From: a bacterium
Lineage (GTDB): Bacteria; Vulcanimicrobiota; Xenobia; Xenobiales; Xenobiaceae
Length of the DNA: 51,399 nt
Reading direction: 5' to 3'
Assembly (NCBI GenBank): GCA_030535355.1
Contig: JAUNIO010000008.1
Coordinates: 15,788-67,186 of the forward strand
The notes beneath the pieces are model-generated. The model did not search any database. It was not told where the DNA came from and saw only the letters and a program-made list of their open reading frames with translations. The translations under genes and the position numbers were made by a program. Numbering within the stretch: the first letter of the stretch is position 1; each line of letters opens with the position of its first letter. This document shows, piece after piece, positions 34,486 through 43,871 of this stretch.

Positions 34486-37005
34486 CTATTCTACCACCGC
34501 CACATTGCCATGACGGTCTATGGGAATCCAGCCCAAGCCACAGAAAACCACGCTGACATCGGCTTTCTTAGGAGATATTTCCATAGTTTCTAAAGACTCT
34601 TCAGCCTTATCCAAAGTCCTGGACAGCTCTTCTACAGCTTCATCATACTGAGCTTGCAGCTGCTTTAGTTCTTCTTCCAGATCGCGGTACTGTTCATCGG
34701 CCTGCTGGGCTCGGTGACTATACGACTGAGCGCGATTGTATTGCCGATAGGCAGATGAAGTGGCAGAGGCGGCTGAGGCTACCTTGGAGACGAGAGAGCG
34801 TTTGCTGCTGCCTCCGAAAAAGCCCAGCAAAGTCGAGCCGATGGATAAAAACTCCGACGTTTTGCTGGCCGAAGCCCGCATATCGTGGTTTTCCTTGTCA
34901 TATCTCGCTCTAGTGAGACGATCCTGCAGACGCTCAATCTTGGGAGCGAACTTGGAGCGCAAAGCATCGGCGCGGCGATCGCGTTCCTCTCTGGCAGTCT
35001 GTTTCAGGCGTGTTTTAAACTCCCGTTCACTCTCATCAGCCTGAGCGACGAGTTTCAGCTCTGGGCAGGCCAGCAATTCCAAATTCTCGTTGCGATAAAC
35101 CCAGGTAGCCAATTCCCGATTCCAGCCTTTATAATATTTAGCATTGCAAAGCACAGAAGGAACTTCATGGCTTTCTAAATCGCCATCTCCACTGCGCTGC
35201 ATAATGCCCTGATCGCCCGGAATGTCTTCTCCGTCTTCCCAATCTAAATGGAAGGCACTCTCGTCGGGGAACAGCACCCTTATAAACGTCCTGCTGGTGG
35301 AAATATTTAATTTGCTATTGGCAAAATGCACCGAAGTTACTCCCAATAACGCGGGGCGATAAGCGCAGGCATAACTGTTGGCCAACAGCCAGCACTGAGG
35401 AATATCCGCAGGAATAATCACTCCGGGAGTTACAGGCACAGCTGAAGGGGCCGGTTCCGGCGCGGTGACTGCGGCAGCAGGCCTCGGGGCACTGCCCCTG
35501 TGCTGAACAGCTCCCGCCGCAGCGGCAGCCGAAACAGCAGCGGATGCTGAAGGCAGAGCAGATGAAAGCGGCTGTTCTTTCGCGCTTACATCTGGAGTAG
35601 CCGACATACATTTTCCAGAGCGCGACTCTATCAGCGTCTGCGCCCGTTTAATGTCATCGCGGGTCATGGGACCGCGCAGGAAGGACAAAGTCCAGCGCGA
35701 TTCAAACGTAAAAGGAGTCTGGCCCGGCAGCATCGCCAAGAAATGGCGCTTAGCCAAACCGCCCAACAAAGCGCCCAAATCAGTGTCTAAAGCGCGGTTG
35801 CCCAAAGCGGCTTCCAAACTGGCTTGTACCTTGGCCCTATCCTGCGGAGTCTGCAGGCGGCCTACCATCCAGACGCCAGCATTGCTCAGCGCTTTATAGT
35901 CGAAATCCACGGGATTCTGCGAAGCCATAACCAAACCCAATCCAAAGGCGCGGGCCTGCTTAAACATGGTCATAATGGGACGTTTAGAAGGCGGATTGCC
36001 GTTCGGGGGCAGATAGCCAGCGATCTCATCCATATAGAAAAGCGCACGCAGGCTGCTGGTGCCCATTTGCCGCCTCATCCACGACAAGGTAGCATTAGCC
36101 AGCATAGTCACAAAGAACATGCGCTCCGCATCTGTCAAATGCGCTATAGAGAAAATAGCTACTCTCGGCTTGCCTTGGGGAGTGTACAAAATATTGGCCA
36201 CATCAAGAGGCTCCCCCTGCAGCCAGTTTTGGAATGAAGGGGATACCATCAAACTATTCAAAGCCATCGCCAAAGCGAAGCGGTCGTTGGCTGGGTAAAT
36301 AGACTCTAAATCAAACAAACCCAATTTCGCGAACGGCGGGTTCTGAATCTGCATAATAAGCGCGGGGATATCCAGGTCTTTGCCCTCTGACCAAGCTTTA
36401 GTAAAAATGCCTGAAAGCAGTAAATATTCCCGGCTGCTCAAGGGATCGAACTTAATATCCAGCAGGCTCAGCAGCCCGGAAACGGCTCCCTGGATCAGCT
36501 CGCCGAACACCTCTCCGTCTTCCCGAACAGCTTCTGACGGCGCTTTCCAAGAAGAAAGCACTGAGATAGGCACACCGGCTTTGCTGCCAGGGGTATAAAT
36601 AACTACGTCGGCACCTTTATACATTAAATTGACACGCTCGGGAGTCTGATACCAATTAGCCAGTCCCTGCCGCCAATTTCCAGCATTCTTTTCTGCCAGC
36701 TGCTGCACAGTGAGCCCCTGCAGACGGGCCTCATCCTCAGATACCCAAGGCTCTAAATCGCTGGGCCGCATTTGCGGAAAGCCTAAAGTTAAGTTACCCA
36801 AATCGCCTTTGGGATCAATAGCGATAACAGGAACTCCGTCAATGGCTGCTTCTTCCAGAATGTCGATCCCCAGACCAGTTTTGCCGCTGCCGGTCATACC
36901 CAAAATAACGGCATGAGTTAAAAGGTCGCGGGAATCCAGCATAAAAAGCTCAGTGTTATCCCGTTGGCCAAGATAAAATTCGCCAAGTTTTTCGTAATCG
37001 ATCAT
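34486..37005 (-). CDS. HerA/FtsK-type ATPase with coiled-coil C-terminus
   Basis: This 839-residue protein has Walker A GMTGSGKT at 36-43 and Walker B LFYMDEIAGYLP near 325. AIDPKGDLGNL (around 63-73) and a GLVMASQNPVDFDYKAL stretch are typical of HerA-like bacterial ATPases. A Pro/Ala/Ser linker (about 480-540) leads to a beta-rich domain and a long coiled coil (about 690-820). The start at 37005 is chosen because upstream codons derive from a family A repeat fragment that also gives the AGGGAG ribosome-binding site. HerA-like motors move DNA or remodel complexes. No nuclease partner (NurA or similar) is nearby. Confidence 0.85.
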   Translation of the reverse strand: MIDYEKLGEFYLGQRDNTELFMLDSRDLLTHAVILGMTGSGKTGLGIDILEEAAIDGVPVIAIDPKGDLGNLTLGFPQMRPSDLEPWVSEDEARLQGLTVQQLAEKNAGNWRQGLANWYQTPERVNLMYKGADVVIYTPGSKAGVPISVLSSWKAPSEAVREDGEVFGELIQGAVSGLLSLLDIKFDPLSSREYLLLSGIFTKAWSEGKDLDIPALIMQIQNPPFAKLGLFDLESIYPANDRFALAMALNSLMVSPSFQNWLQGEPLDVANILYTPQGKPRVAIFSIAHLTDAERMFFVTMLANATLSWMRRQMGTSSLRALFYMDEIAGYLPPNGNPPSKRPIMTMFKQARAFGLGLVMASQNPVDFDYKALSNAGVWMVGRLQTPQDRAKVQASLEAALGNRALDTDLGALLGGLAKRHFLAMLPGQTPFTFESRWTLSFLRGPMTRDDIKRAQTLIESRSGKCMSATPDVSAKEQPLSSALPSASAAVSAAAAAGAVQHRGSAPRPAAAVTAPEPAPSAVPVTPGVIIPADIPQCWLLANSYACAYRPALLGVTSVHFANSKLNISTSRTFIRVLFPDESAFHLDWEDGEDIPGDQGIMQRSGDGDLESHEVPSVLCNAKYYKGWNRELATWVYRNENLELLACPELKLVAQADESEREFKTRLKQTAREERDRRADALRSKFAPKIERLQDRLTRARYDKENHDMRASASKTSEFLSIGSTLLGFFGGSSKRSLVSKVASAASATSSAYRQYNRAQSYSHRAQQADEQYRDLEEELKQLQAQYDEAVEELSRTLDKAEESLETMEISPKKADVSVVFCGLGWIPIDRHGNVAVVE

Positions 37006-37011
37006 CGTACC

Positions 37012-37130
37012 ATTGCTCCCTCTGTCGCAGTCACGGCTTCTCCCCCCTCCCATTCTTCCTAATATTTTGTCAAACCATAGGGAGAGTTAGACAATTCACA
37101 GGTTAGCGAAACGCTAACTTAACGGCATTA
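37012..37130 (+). repeat. Left-truncated family A copy upstream of the HerA-like gene
   Basis: CTCCCTCTGTCGCAGTCACG at the left and GTTAGCGAAACGCTAACTTA with a GGCATT end at the right are family A sequence; the left end is missing. The fragment lies directly before the ATPase start and provides its ribosome-binding site. Confidence 0.7.
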
Positions 37131-37168
37131 AACTTATTAAGCAGAGCCATCATGAAGGCAAAGCCATT

Positions 37169-37206
37169 ATGAAAAGAGCGCAGCGACCAGGCTGTGCTCT
37201 TTTCAT
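37169..37206 (-). terminator. Hairpin after ackA
   Basis: ATGAAAAGAGC (37169-37179) and GCTCTTTTCAT (37196-37206) form an 11-bp perfect stem about 40 bp past the ackA stop codon on the minus strand. Confidence 0.65.
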
Positions 37207-37244
37207 GTTATCAAAGCAGCGCGTTCAGCTTACTTTTCCACAGC

Positions 37245-38480
37245 TTATTTTCCCACTAAAGACAGAGTATCGCGAGCGATCATCAGTTCTTCATTGGTGG
37301 GCAAAACGCTTACCAACAGCTTAGAATCCACTGCCGATATTACGCCGCCAGTACTGCGGGGCAGGGTATTGTTCTTTTCTTTATCAAGGACGATGCCCAA
37401 ATATTCCATGCCGGTGCAGACTTTCTCGCGCACATAATTGGAATTTTGGCCAATGCCGCCCGTAAAGACGATCGCATCTGTACCGTTCATCTCGGCCAAA
37501 TAAGCGCCTACATATTTTTTGACGCGCATGCAGAACATATCCAGCGCCAGCTGAGCCCTCTTATTGCCCTCGTTTACCGCTGCGTTTTCCAAGTCACGCA
37601 TATCGGAAGAGATACCAGATACACCTAACACGCCGGATTTCTTATTGATTAAAGTGTTGAGCTCCTGGAAATTCAGATTATCTTTCTCAGCTAAGAAACA
37701 TAGGATAGAAGCGTCTAAATCACCGCAGCGCGTACCCATCAGCAGCCCTTCCAGAGGGGTCAGGCCCATAGAAGTATCGACACATTTGCCGTTTTTAATC
37801 GCGCAGGCTGAGCAGCCATTGCCCAAGTGCAGGCTGATGATATTCACATCGGCGACATCTTTTTTCATGACTTCGGCAAACTTGTGAGTTATGTAGCGGT
37901 GCGAAGTTCCATGGAAGCCATAGCGGCGAATGCCGTGCTTTTCATAACACTCATAAGGAAGACCATACATAAAGGCTTCCGGGGCCATAGTGTGATGGAA
38001 ATCGGTATCAAAAACCGCGACCTGAGGAACATTTTCGCCCAGCAAAGCGCGGCAGGCCTGAATACCCTTAAGGTTGGCGGGATTGTGCAGCGGCCCCCAA
38101 ACGGCGCATTCATCGATCCCCTTCATAACTTCTTCATCGACTATTACCGACTGCACAAAGCGCTCGCCACCGTGCAGAACGCGGTGCCCTACTGCATTAA
38201 TATCGGCCAAAGAGTGTACGGATTCTATTTGCGATTCCCCGGAATCTATCCATTTAAGCACTACGTTTATGGCTTCGCGGTGATCCGCTAAAGGACGGAC
38301 ATCTTTGTAAGGTTCCTTGCCGGTCGCCTTCATCGTAACTAAGGCTTCCTGGGAACCAATTTTTTCCAGGTTGCCGGAGGCTAAACAGCGCTCGCCATCG
38401 CATTTGATGAGTTCGCTGGAAGTGTTGATAATTTGAAATTTAACAGTGGAAGAGCCACAATTGAGAACTAGAATATTCAT
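37245..38480 (-). CDS. ackA: Acetate kinase
   Basis: This 411-residue protein has the acetokinase signatures MNILVLNCGSSTVKF at the N-terminus and GFHGTSHRYI around 190-199. FDTDFHHTM (around 160-168), HLGNGCSACAI and the adenosine-binding FTGGIGQNS near 340 complete the set. It converts acetyl phosphate and ADP to acetate and ATP. The frame is open for 32 more codons upstream, but the ATG at 38480 gives the canonical N-terminus. The ribosome-binding site is weak. Together with pta (41167-42213) it gives the acetate-forming ATP route; the two are separated by a TPR gene on the opposite strand. A tandem 18-bp repeat lies in its upstream region. Confidence 0.97.
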   Translation of the reverse strand: MNILVLNCGSSTVKFQIINTSSELIKCDGERCLASGNLEKIGSQEALVTMKATGKEPYKDVRPLADHREAINVVLKWIDSGESQIESVHSLADINAVGHRVLHGGERFVQSVIVDEEVMKGIDECAVWGPLHNPANLKGIQACRALLGENVPQVAVFDTDFHHTMAPEAFMYGLPYECYEKHGIRRYGFHGTSHRYITHKFAEVMKKDVADVNIISLHLGNGCSACAIKNGKCVDTSMGLTPLEGLLMGTRCGDLDASILCFLAEKDNLNFQELNTLINKKSGVLGVSGISSDMRDLENAAVNEGNKRAQLALDMFCMRVKKYVGAYLAEMNGTDAIVFTGGIGQNSNYVREKVCTGMEYLGIVLDKEKNNTLPRSTGGVISAVDSKLLVSVLPTNEELMIARDTLSLVGK

Positions 38481-38578
38481 AAGTAAAGAATTCTCTAATT
38501 TCGAGCTTCTTCCTGTATTCAGACAGCTATTGACACCTGCGCCTGCTCCCGCTCCGCGCTTGCTTAGCTCACACATAA

Positions 38579-38614
38579 CTTTTACGGAAGCTAAACCTTT
38601 TACGGAAGCTAAAT
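38579..38614. repeat. 18-bp tandem repeat upstream of ackA
   Basis: Two adjacent copies of CTTTTACGGAAGCTAAAY lie in the 342-bp divergent spacer between ackA and the TPR gene (38481-38822), about 100-135 bp upstream of the ackA start. They may be paired binding sites. A third, degenerate copy in the opposite sense may follow (TTTCCG near 38628). Apart from a small hairpin the rest of this spacer shows only T-rich sequence. Confidence 0.6.
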
Positions 38615-38782
38615 CCCTTCGGTAAGTTTCCGTTCTGGCTGAAATATTCAGAACAAAACTTTATAAAAAATTTTGCATTTTTGAAGATTTCCTTAAAAAA
38701 TAGCCAGGATTTTTTTACGAGAAAAAGAAAATGCCAACCTGGATTTTTTACAAATTCGGCTTATTTAAGGTACAAACTACCC

Positions 38783-38805
38783 CAGACGGATGAAGCTCCC
38801 GTCTG
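38783..38805 (+). promoter_or_regulatory. Leader hairpin before the TPR gene
   Basis: CAGACGG (38783-38789) and CCGTCTG (38799-38805) form a 7-bp stem just upstream of the AGGGAG ribosome-binding site at 38809-38814. It may influence translation. Confidence 0.35.
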
Positions 38806-38822
38806 CAAGGGAGAGTGGGATA

Positions 38823-40949
38823 ATGAAATCAAAACTCGGTGGAAGCAAACAGTTAAAACCGTCAATGCCTAGCAAAAATGCTCAGGTAAATGACCCGATG
38901 GCCAGCCGTGGTCTAGTGCGTCGGGCGGCTCCCCAGTCGAAAATGCCTGAGAAAAAGGGCGACAAGCCCATGATCGACGACATCACTGAGCCTTTAGACG
39001 AAGCTTTGGCAGATGTTGAGACTAAGCTTGCTGACTCCCCCAGCGATCCGGAACTGCATAAGCTAAAGATTAAAATCCTTCGCAAAATGCAGAACCGTCC
39101 CGAATTGCGCAAAGCCCTTTCAGAGGCGGCCAACGTCTGTAAGACTCCCTTCTTCGCGGTTAAGTTAGCCGAACAGCTTGAAGAAGACGGAGCTTATGCC
39201 GATGCTTTGGAATGGCGCCAATGGGTGGCGGACATTCATCCCGACGATCCTGATACCGTGCGCCGCCTAGCGGCTACAGCTGTACGCGCCGGCGAGCTGG
39301 AAATTGCCGAAAAGACCTACACGCGTCTCATTAAACTGCGCTCTGACGATGAGCTGCCCTTAGGAGGCACCTTTTATGAGGAAATGCTGGGGCGCGGTTT
39401 ACCTCCGGAAAAGCGCCAAGAGCTGCAAAAGATGGGATTGCGCCTCCTAGCCCGAGCTTTAATTCACCGAGAGACCAATGCCAGCATATTAGAAGCTGCC
39501 GCCCGCATAGCTTACCGTACCAAATCCTACACCGAATCCCGCGGCGCTTACGAACAGGCTATCCGCTCTAACCCCAACCACAAAAATGTCCATCAGTGGA
39601 AAGCCGAATTGCTTAACGTTTACGCCCAGCTTGGGCTTCAGGAGAATTGGCGCAAGCTCAACCAGAGTTTAATCGCCGATCTATCTGAGGTGGTTAAAAC
39701 CGATCATACCGACATGCGCGCCTGGAACATGCTAGCGAAGCAGCAGATTCAGGCTGGTCTGTTCGACGATGCTATCGTCACTTTAAAAGGTGCTTTGCGC
39801 GCTGACTCCAAGAATGCTCAGGCTTTATGGCAGCTGGGACGCCTCTACGTCCGCCGCGGCGATTCCCAGAGCGCTATAGATTTTTATCGCGACATTATCG
39901 ACGATCCCACCGAGAAAAAAGCCATTCGCCGCGCTATAGAAAGGGCTTTGGCCGAGCTGTATTTCAAACTGGGGCACTATGATGAAGCCTTGCAGATTTA
40001 CATGCGCGAAGTGGAAAACAATGCGCGCATGATCGCCCCCATTCTCGAAGCCACCGGCAACATGGAAGAAGCCGAAGAGCTGTACATCAAGTCGGTCGTG
40101 CAGAATCCCCGCGATGCCAAAAGCCATCTCGGCTTAGCCGAATACTGGGTGCGGCGCGGCAATTGGGAGAAAGCCAAAGAAGCGGCGCAGAACGGTTTAC
40201 AGTGCAGCTACGCTACCGAAGAAGTGCACACCGATTTAGCGGTAGCTTTAGCTACTTCGCACATGAAGCTCAAAGATTTTGACGCTGCTCTGCAGACTAT
40301 GGAAGAGATCACCGCTTCCTATCCGGATTCTATCCACTGCGCTTTCCGCAAAGTCAAGCTTTTGCTGCTTCAAGGCCAAAACGAAGAAGCCAGCCGTTTA
40401 GCCGCTGACATTAGCAAATCAGCTAAGCACCAAACGGGCTGTGCTCCGTCTTCCTCCGCTCTGTGGAGCCTGCTGGGAGATACCTGCAGCCTGCTGCACG
40501 ACAGCGATGGTGCCTACAACGCTTATACCCAAGCGCTCAACTACGACGCCATGGACACCACAGCTATTCGAGGTCTGGGCATATTAGCAGAGCGCGACAA
40601 AGAGTACCGCTTAGCGCTCAATTATTACGAGCGTTTCGTGCTCAACGATCCTTTAAACCTGGCGACCCCGGAAATCAAAAAGCGCATAGCCCTCATGCAG
40701 GAGCAGATTCAGTCTATGCCCGCAGAGAATTATGCCTCCTCTCAGTCTTATAAAGACGGCGATGATTTTATGGGAGATCATGTCGCTCAGCCTCTCATCG
40801 CCAGCAAACGCAATTATGGCTGGATTCACGGCGACAGTGACGAGCAAAGAGTCAATACGGGCACAACAAAGATCAAAACCAACACCGACGGCTGGCTGGG
40901 TGACAGCAAAGGCTCCATGGATTGGTATGATGCTTACAGCAATTATTAG
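38823..40949 (+). CDS. TPR-repeat protein
   Basis: This 708-residue protein has a basic, disordered N-terminus (about 1-55) and then many tetratricopeptide-like units (about 55-615). Examples are MLAKQQIQAGLFDDAIVTLK, LWQLGRLYVRRGDSQSAIDF and LAELYFKLGHYDEALQIYMR. The C-terminal 80 residues are polar, with Asp, Gly, Tyr and Trp. No signal peptide is seen, so it is a cytoplasmic scaffold or chaperone-like protein. I chose the ATG at 38823, 8 bp after AGGGAG; another in-frame ATG is 33 bp upstream. It sits between ackA and pta on the opposite strand, followed by a terminator. Partners unknown; the TPR-pseudo-Lon gene close by is a candidate. Confidence 0.85.
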   Translation: MKSKLGGSKQLKPSMPSKNAQVNDPMASRGLVRRAAPQSKMPEKKGDKPMIDDITEPLDEALADVETKLADSPSDPELHKLKIKILRKMQNRPELRKALSEAANVCKTPFFAVKLAEQLEEDGAYADALEWRQWVADIHPDDPDTVRRLAATAVRAGELEIAEKTYTRLIKLRSDDELPLGGTFYEEMLGRGLPPEKRQELQKMGLRLLARALIHRETNASILEAAARIAYRTKSYTESRGAYEQAIRSNPNHKNVHQWKAELLNVYAQLGLQENWRKLNQSLIADLSEVVKTDHTDMRAWNMLAKQQIQAGLFDDAIVTLKGALRADSKNAQALWQLGRLYVRRGDSQSAIDFYRDIIDDPTEKKAIRRAIERALAELYFKLGHYDEALQIYMREVENNARMIAPILEATGNMEEAEELYIKSVVQNPRDAKSHLGLAEYWVRRGNWEKAKEAAQNGLQCSYATEEVHTDLAVALATSHMKLKDFDAALQTMEEITASYPDSIHCAFRKVKLLLLQGQNEEASRLAADISKSAKHQTGCAPSSSALWSLLGDTCSLLHDSDGAYNAYTQALNYDAMDTTAIRGLGILAERDKEYRLALNYYERFVLNDPLNLATPEIKKRIALMQEQIQSMPAENYASSQSYKDGDDFMGDHVAQPLIASKRNYGWIHGDSDEQRVNTGTTKIKTNTDGWLGDSKGSMDWYDAYSNY

Positions 40950-40969
40950 ACTTTAATTTCGCCCCAGCA

Positions 40970-41003
40970 AAAAAGCTGTCCCTCAGTTGGGGGACAGCTT
41001 TTT
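40970..41003 (+). terminator. Intrinsic terminator of the TPR gene
   Basis: AAAAAGCTGTCCC and GGGACAGCTTTTT form a perfect 13-bp stem ending in a T-tract, about 20 bp after the stop codon. The A-run on the other side allows bidirectional use with pta. Confidence 0.88.
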
Positions 41004-41076
41004 ATGTTATCCAGCCCAGCCTTATGGCCGCGCCTCATATAATATACGGCTGTCATATTGTAGGAGATTAAGCGCC

Positions 41077-41125
41077 TTAATCTGCGTTATCGCCAGGCAG
41101 CAACCAGACAATAACGCAGATTTAA
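41077..41125. repeat. Inverted repeat between the TPR and pta genes
   Basis: TCTGCGTTAT (41081-41090) and ATAACGCAGA (41111-41120) are perfect arms, extended by TTAA/TTTAA with one bulge. It probably forms a hairpin at the pta 3' end. Confidence 0.5.
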
Positions 41126-41166
41126 ACGGCAGTGCCTGCTCTAAGCTAGAGCCTTTCGCCGCAGAC

Positions 41167-42213
41167 TTAATAACCGTTGGCGACGCGCTGTTTGCGGGCC
41201 AGGGCCTGAATCGCGGTCACGCACACCGTATCGACAATATCTTCAGCCTTGCAGCCGCGGGAGAGATCGTTGGAAGCGTATTCCAAGCCCTGCAAGATGG
41301 GACCGATAGCTACGCCTCCGGACATACGCTCTGCCAGCTTATAGCCGATATTTCCGGCTTGAATGTCGGGGAAGATCAGAACATTGGCTTTGCCGGCCAC
41401 GTTAGAGCCTGGAGCTTTGCTGGCGGCTACGCTGGGAATCAGCGCGGCGTCGAGCTGCAGCTCACCATCCACGGCCAGCTGGGTATCGCGTGATTTAACG
41501 ATGCTTAATGCCTCGGTGACTTTATCCACCAGCTCGTGCTTGGCACTGCCTTTTGTGGAGAAGCTGAGCATGGCAATGCGGGGTTCAGCACCCAAGAACG
41601 CCCGGCAGGAATCGGCTGTGGTAATGGTGATATCCGCCAGCTGATTCGCGTCAGGGCAAATTACGACGCCGCAATCAGAGAACAGCATAGCTCCGCCCTC
41701 TCCAAATTCGGGCTTATTGGGAATTACCATCAGGAAAAAGCTGGAAACGGTTTTCAGGCCTTTTCGCGCTCCCAAAACTTGAAGCGCAGCGCGGACCGTA
41801 TGGGCAGTGGTGTTGGTGGCACCCGCCACGGAACCATCGGCCTGACCAGAGCGGATCATCATATTGGCAAAATAGAGGGGATCGCTAATGTCCCGCTTAG
41901 CTTCTTCCATAGTATAGTCTTTGCCCTTAGCCATGGCTTTAGCTTTGCGCATCTCATAATAGTCATTGGTATATCTGGAAAAATCAGGGCTGCTGAGATG
42001 GTCGATGATATTGACGTCATCCAGGCGGAATCCCAGGCTGCTGGCCCGGGAGCGGATCTCCACAGGTTCGCCGATTACGGTAATCTGCGCATAGCCGCGA
42101 TCCATGACCCAGCGGGCCGCCTGTAAGGTTCGGTTATCTTGGCCCTCAGGCAATACGATATGACAATGCGCTTCTTTAGCGCGAACCCGAATACTATCGA
42201 GAATGTTCTGCAT
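41167..42213 (-). CDS. pta: Phosphate acetyltransferase
   Basis: This 348-residue protein is the short Pta form without the N-terminal P-loop/DRTGG domains of the E. coli enzyme. Family motifs include [15 protein letters not shown] (about 17-31), [20 protein letters not shown] (about 122-141) and [20 protein letters not shown] near the C-terminus. It converts acetyl-CoA and phosphate to acetyl phosphate, the AckA substrate. I chose the ATG at 42213, with GGAG 6 bp upstream; a GTG codon lies 15 bp before. It is convergent with the TPR gene and divergent from the NHL gene. Confidence 0.96.
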   Translation of the reverse strand: MQNILDSIRVRAKEAHCHIVLPEGQDNRTLQAARWVMDRGYAQITVIGEPVEIRSRASSLGFRLDDVNIIDHLSSPDFSRYTNDYYEMRKAKAMAKGKDYTMEEAKRDISDPLYFANMMIRSGQADGSVAGATNTTAHTVRAALQVLGARKGLKTVSSFFLMVIPNKPEFGEGGAMLFSDCGVVICPDANQLADITITTADSCRAFLGAEPRIAMLSFSTKGSAKHELVDKVTEALSIVKSRDTQLAVDGELQLDAALIPSVAASKAPGSNVAGKANVLIFPDIQAGNIGYKLAERMSGGVAIGPILQGLEYASNDLSRGCKAEDIVDTVCVTAIQALARKQRVANGY

Positions 42214-42443
42214 TTTTAACTCCAGCACAAAAAATTAGCGGCCAGCCCGCCACGGCTGCCGCCTGCGCCCCCTCCCCCTGCGCCGTCATCGCGGCGCGGC
42301 AGGACAGTTACCGACAGAGAAAAAGCCGATATAAAGCACGGTGTAACAGCAGGACTTCTACTGATATGAAGTGAAACCTGCACAGATTTAACCCCAACTT
42401 GACGAAATAATCAATCGAAAACCTTTGTTCCAGGAAGATACCA

Positions 42444-43823
42444 GTGCGTTTGAAATATACTTTTACCGCCGTCTTCATGACCGCGCTTTGTCTGAATTTC
42501 TCTTCACCTATCTTTGCCGAAGAAGAACAGGCCAGCCCTGCCCCTGCCGCTACTCCAGCCGTAGCTGAACCGGCAGCAGCTAAACCAACAAATACACCAG
42601 AAGAGCCCGCTCCCTCGGCTGCGCCTTCAGCTGCCAGCCCAGAAAAATCAGACAATAAAGACGAACAAACAGCTACCGACGCTTTGGCACCGGTGAAAGA
42701 AAAACTCGTATCCCCGGAACAGGAGAAGATGAGCAGCGAACTCAAGCCCAAGTATGATCGCTTCACCCTGCTCAACTCCGACAATCCCGAAGACTACAAG
42801 CGCAAACAGGGCATTTGGATCAGCGATTCCGGCAATGGCCGAATAGTTTATATGAAAGATATAAACGGCAACGATTTCTATTCCCTGGGCAGCGCCGGCA
42901 GAGACATAGGCAATTTTCTCAATCCCGAACAGGTTTGGGTCGATGTCGAAGGCAAAATTTATATCGCAGATCGCGACAACAACCGCGTCATCAGAGTTGA
43001 CGACGTGCGCGGCTACAACTGGACGGAAAAGACGGGATTCAGCTCTCCCCGCGGCGTGGCTATGCACGGCAAACGCTTTATCGTTTCCGACACGGGCAAC
43101 AACCGCATTTTAATTTACGATAAATTCGAAGCCGAGCAGCCTATGGTCACCCTAAAAGACGAGCGCATTAGCGATCCCGGCTATCTGTGGCTGGACGAAG
43201 AAGGCAATATTTACGTCTGCTGCGGTGACTATCCTCCGGGCGGGCGCATTGTGCGCATACCGCACGATCTCACCGTGCCGCCAGCGGAATGGAAGGTTTA
43301 CGAGGGCCAGGGTCTCAGCGGCAACAGCTTTGCCCCAGGACAGATCTGTATCACCGACGATGGATTATATATCACCGATACCGCCACCCAGCGTCTGATC
43401 CGCGTTCACGATATCAAAGGCCGCAACGTGTGGGAAATGGGAACGTACGGTAATGGCGTCAATGAATTCATAGACCCTATGGGCATGAGTCAGGACGAGG
43501 AAGGCAATATCTATGTCGTCGATTCCAACAATGACCGCATTGTGCGCATGAAAAACATCCGCGGCCAGGAGTGGAAAGCCTATGACACTCTCAACCCGAT
43601 CTTTGGCCTGCGCTCTCCCCGTTCCATTTACGTATGGTCACCGCGCCCTTCGCTAGAAGAGATAGAGGAAGAGGAAGAAGCCGCTAAAAAAGCCAAAGAA
43701 AAAGAGAAGAAAAAAGACAAGGACACAAAAGACGATAAAGCAGCCGAAGTCAATCCTGACGGCACAGAAAAGCCCAAATTCGTCCCCAATCCAGACGGAA
43801 AAGGCGCGGGATTCGCTCTCTAA
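42444..43823 (+). CDS. Exported NHL-repeat beta-propeller protein
   Basis: The 459-residue protein starts with GTG at 42444 behind AGGA. It has a signal peptide (MRLKYTFTAVFMTALCLN, cleavage near SPIFAEE) and a Pro/Ala-rich linker. Six or so NHL-like blades follow (about 115-400), with motifs such as GNIYVVDSNNDRIVRM, KIYIADRDNNRVIRVDDV and RFIVSDTGNNRILIY. A Lys/Glu-rich tail (about 410-445) closes the protein. NHL propellers bind protein or carbohydrate partners. Export is supported by the signal peptide, so it may act in the envelope. It stands 48 bp upstream of the TPR-pseudo-Lon gene on the same strand. Confidence 0.85.
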   Translation: MRLKYTFTAVFMTALCLNFSSPIFAEEEQASPAPAATPAVAEPAAAKPTNTPEEPAPSAAPSAASPEKSDNKDEQTATDALAPVKEKLVSPEQEKMSSELKPKYDRFTLLNSDNPEDYKRKQGIWISDSGNGRIVYMKDINGNDFYSLGSAGRDIGNFLNPEQVWVDVEGKIYIADRDNNRVIRVDDVRGYNWTEKTGFSSPRGVAMHGKRFIVSDTGNNRILIYDKFEAEQPMVTLKDERISDPGYLWLDEEGNIYVCCGDYPPGGRIVRIPHDLTVPPAEWKVYEGQGLSGNSFAPGQICITDDGLYITDTATQRLIRVHDIKGRNVWEMGTYGNGVNEFIDPMGMSQDEEGNIYVVDSNNDRIVRMKNIRGQEWKAYDTLNPIFGLRSPRSIYVWSPRPSLEEIEEEEEAAKKAKEKEKKKDKDTKDDKAAEVNPDGTEKPKFVPNPDGKGAGFAL

Positions 43824-43871
43824 GCAGGTTATAAAGCAGGTTAAAAGGGAGAGGCAGAAGAATCATGAATT

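Noticed and set aside
37006-37053. N-terminal extension of the HerA-like ATPase (16 codons upstream)
   Set aside because: The extension is translated from the family A repeat, whereas the ATG at 37005 has a ribosome-binding site and a family-like N-terminus.
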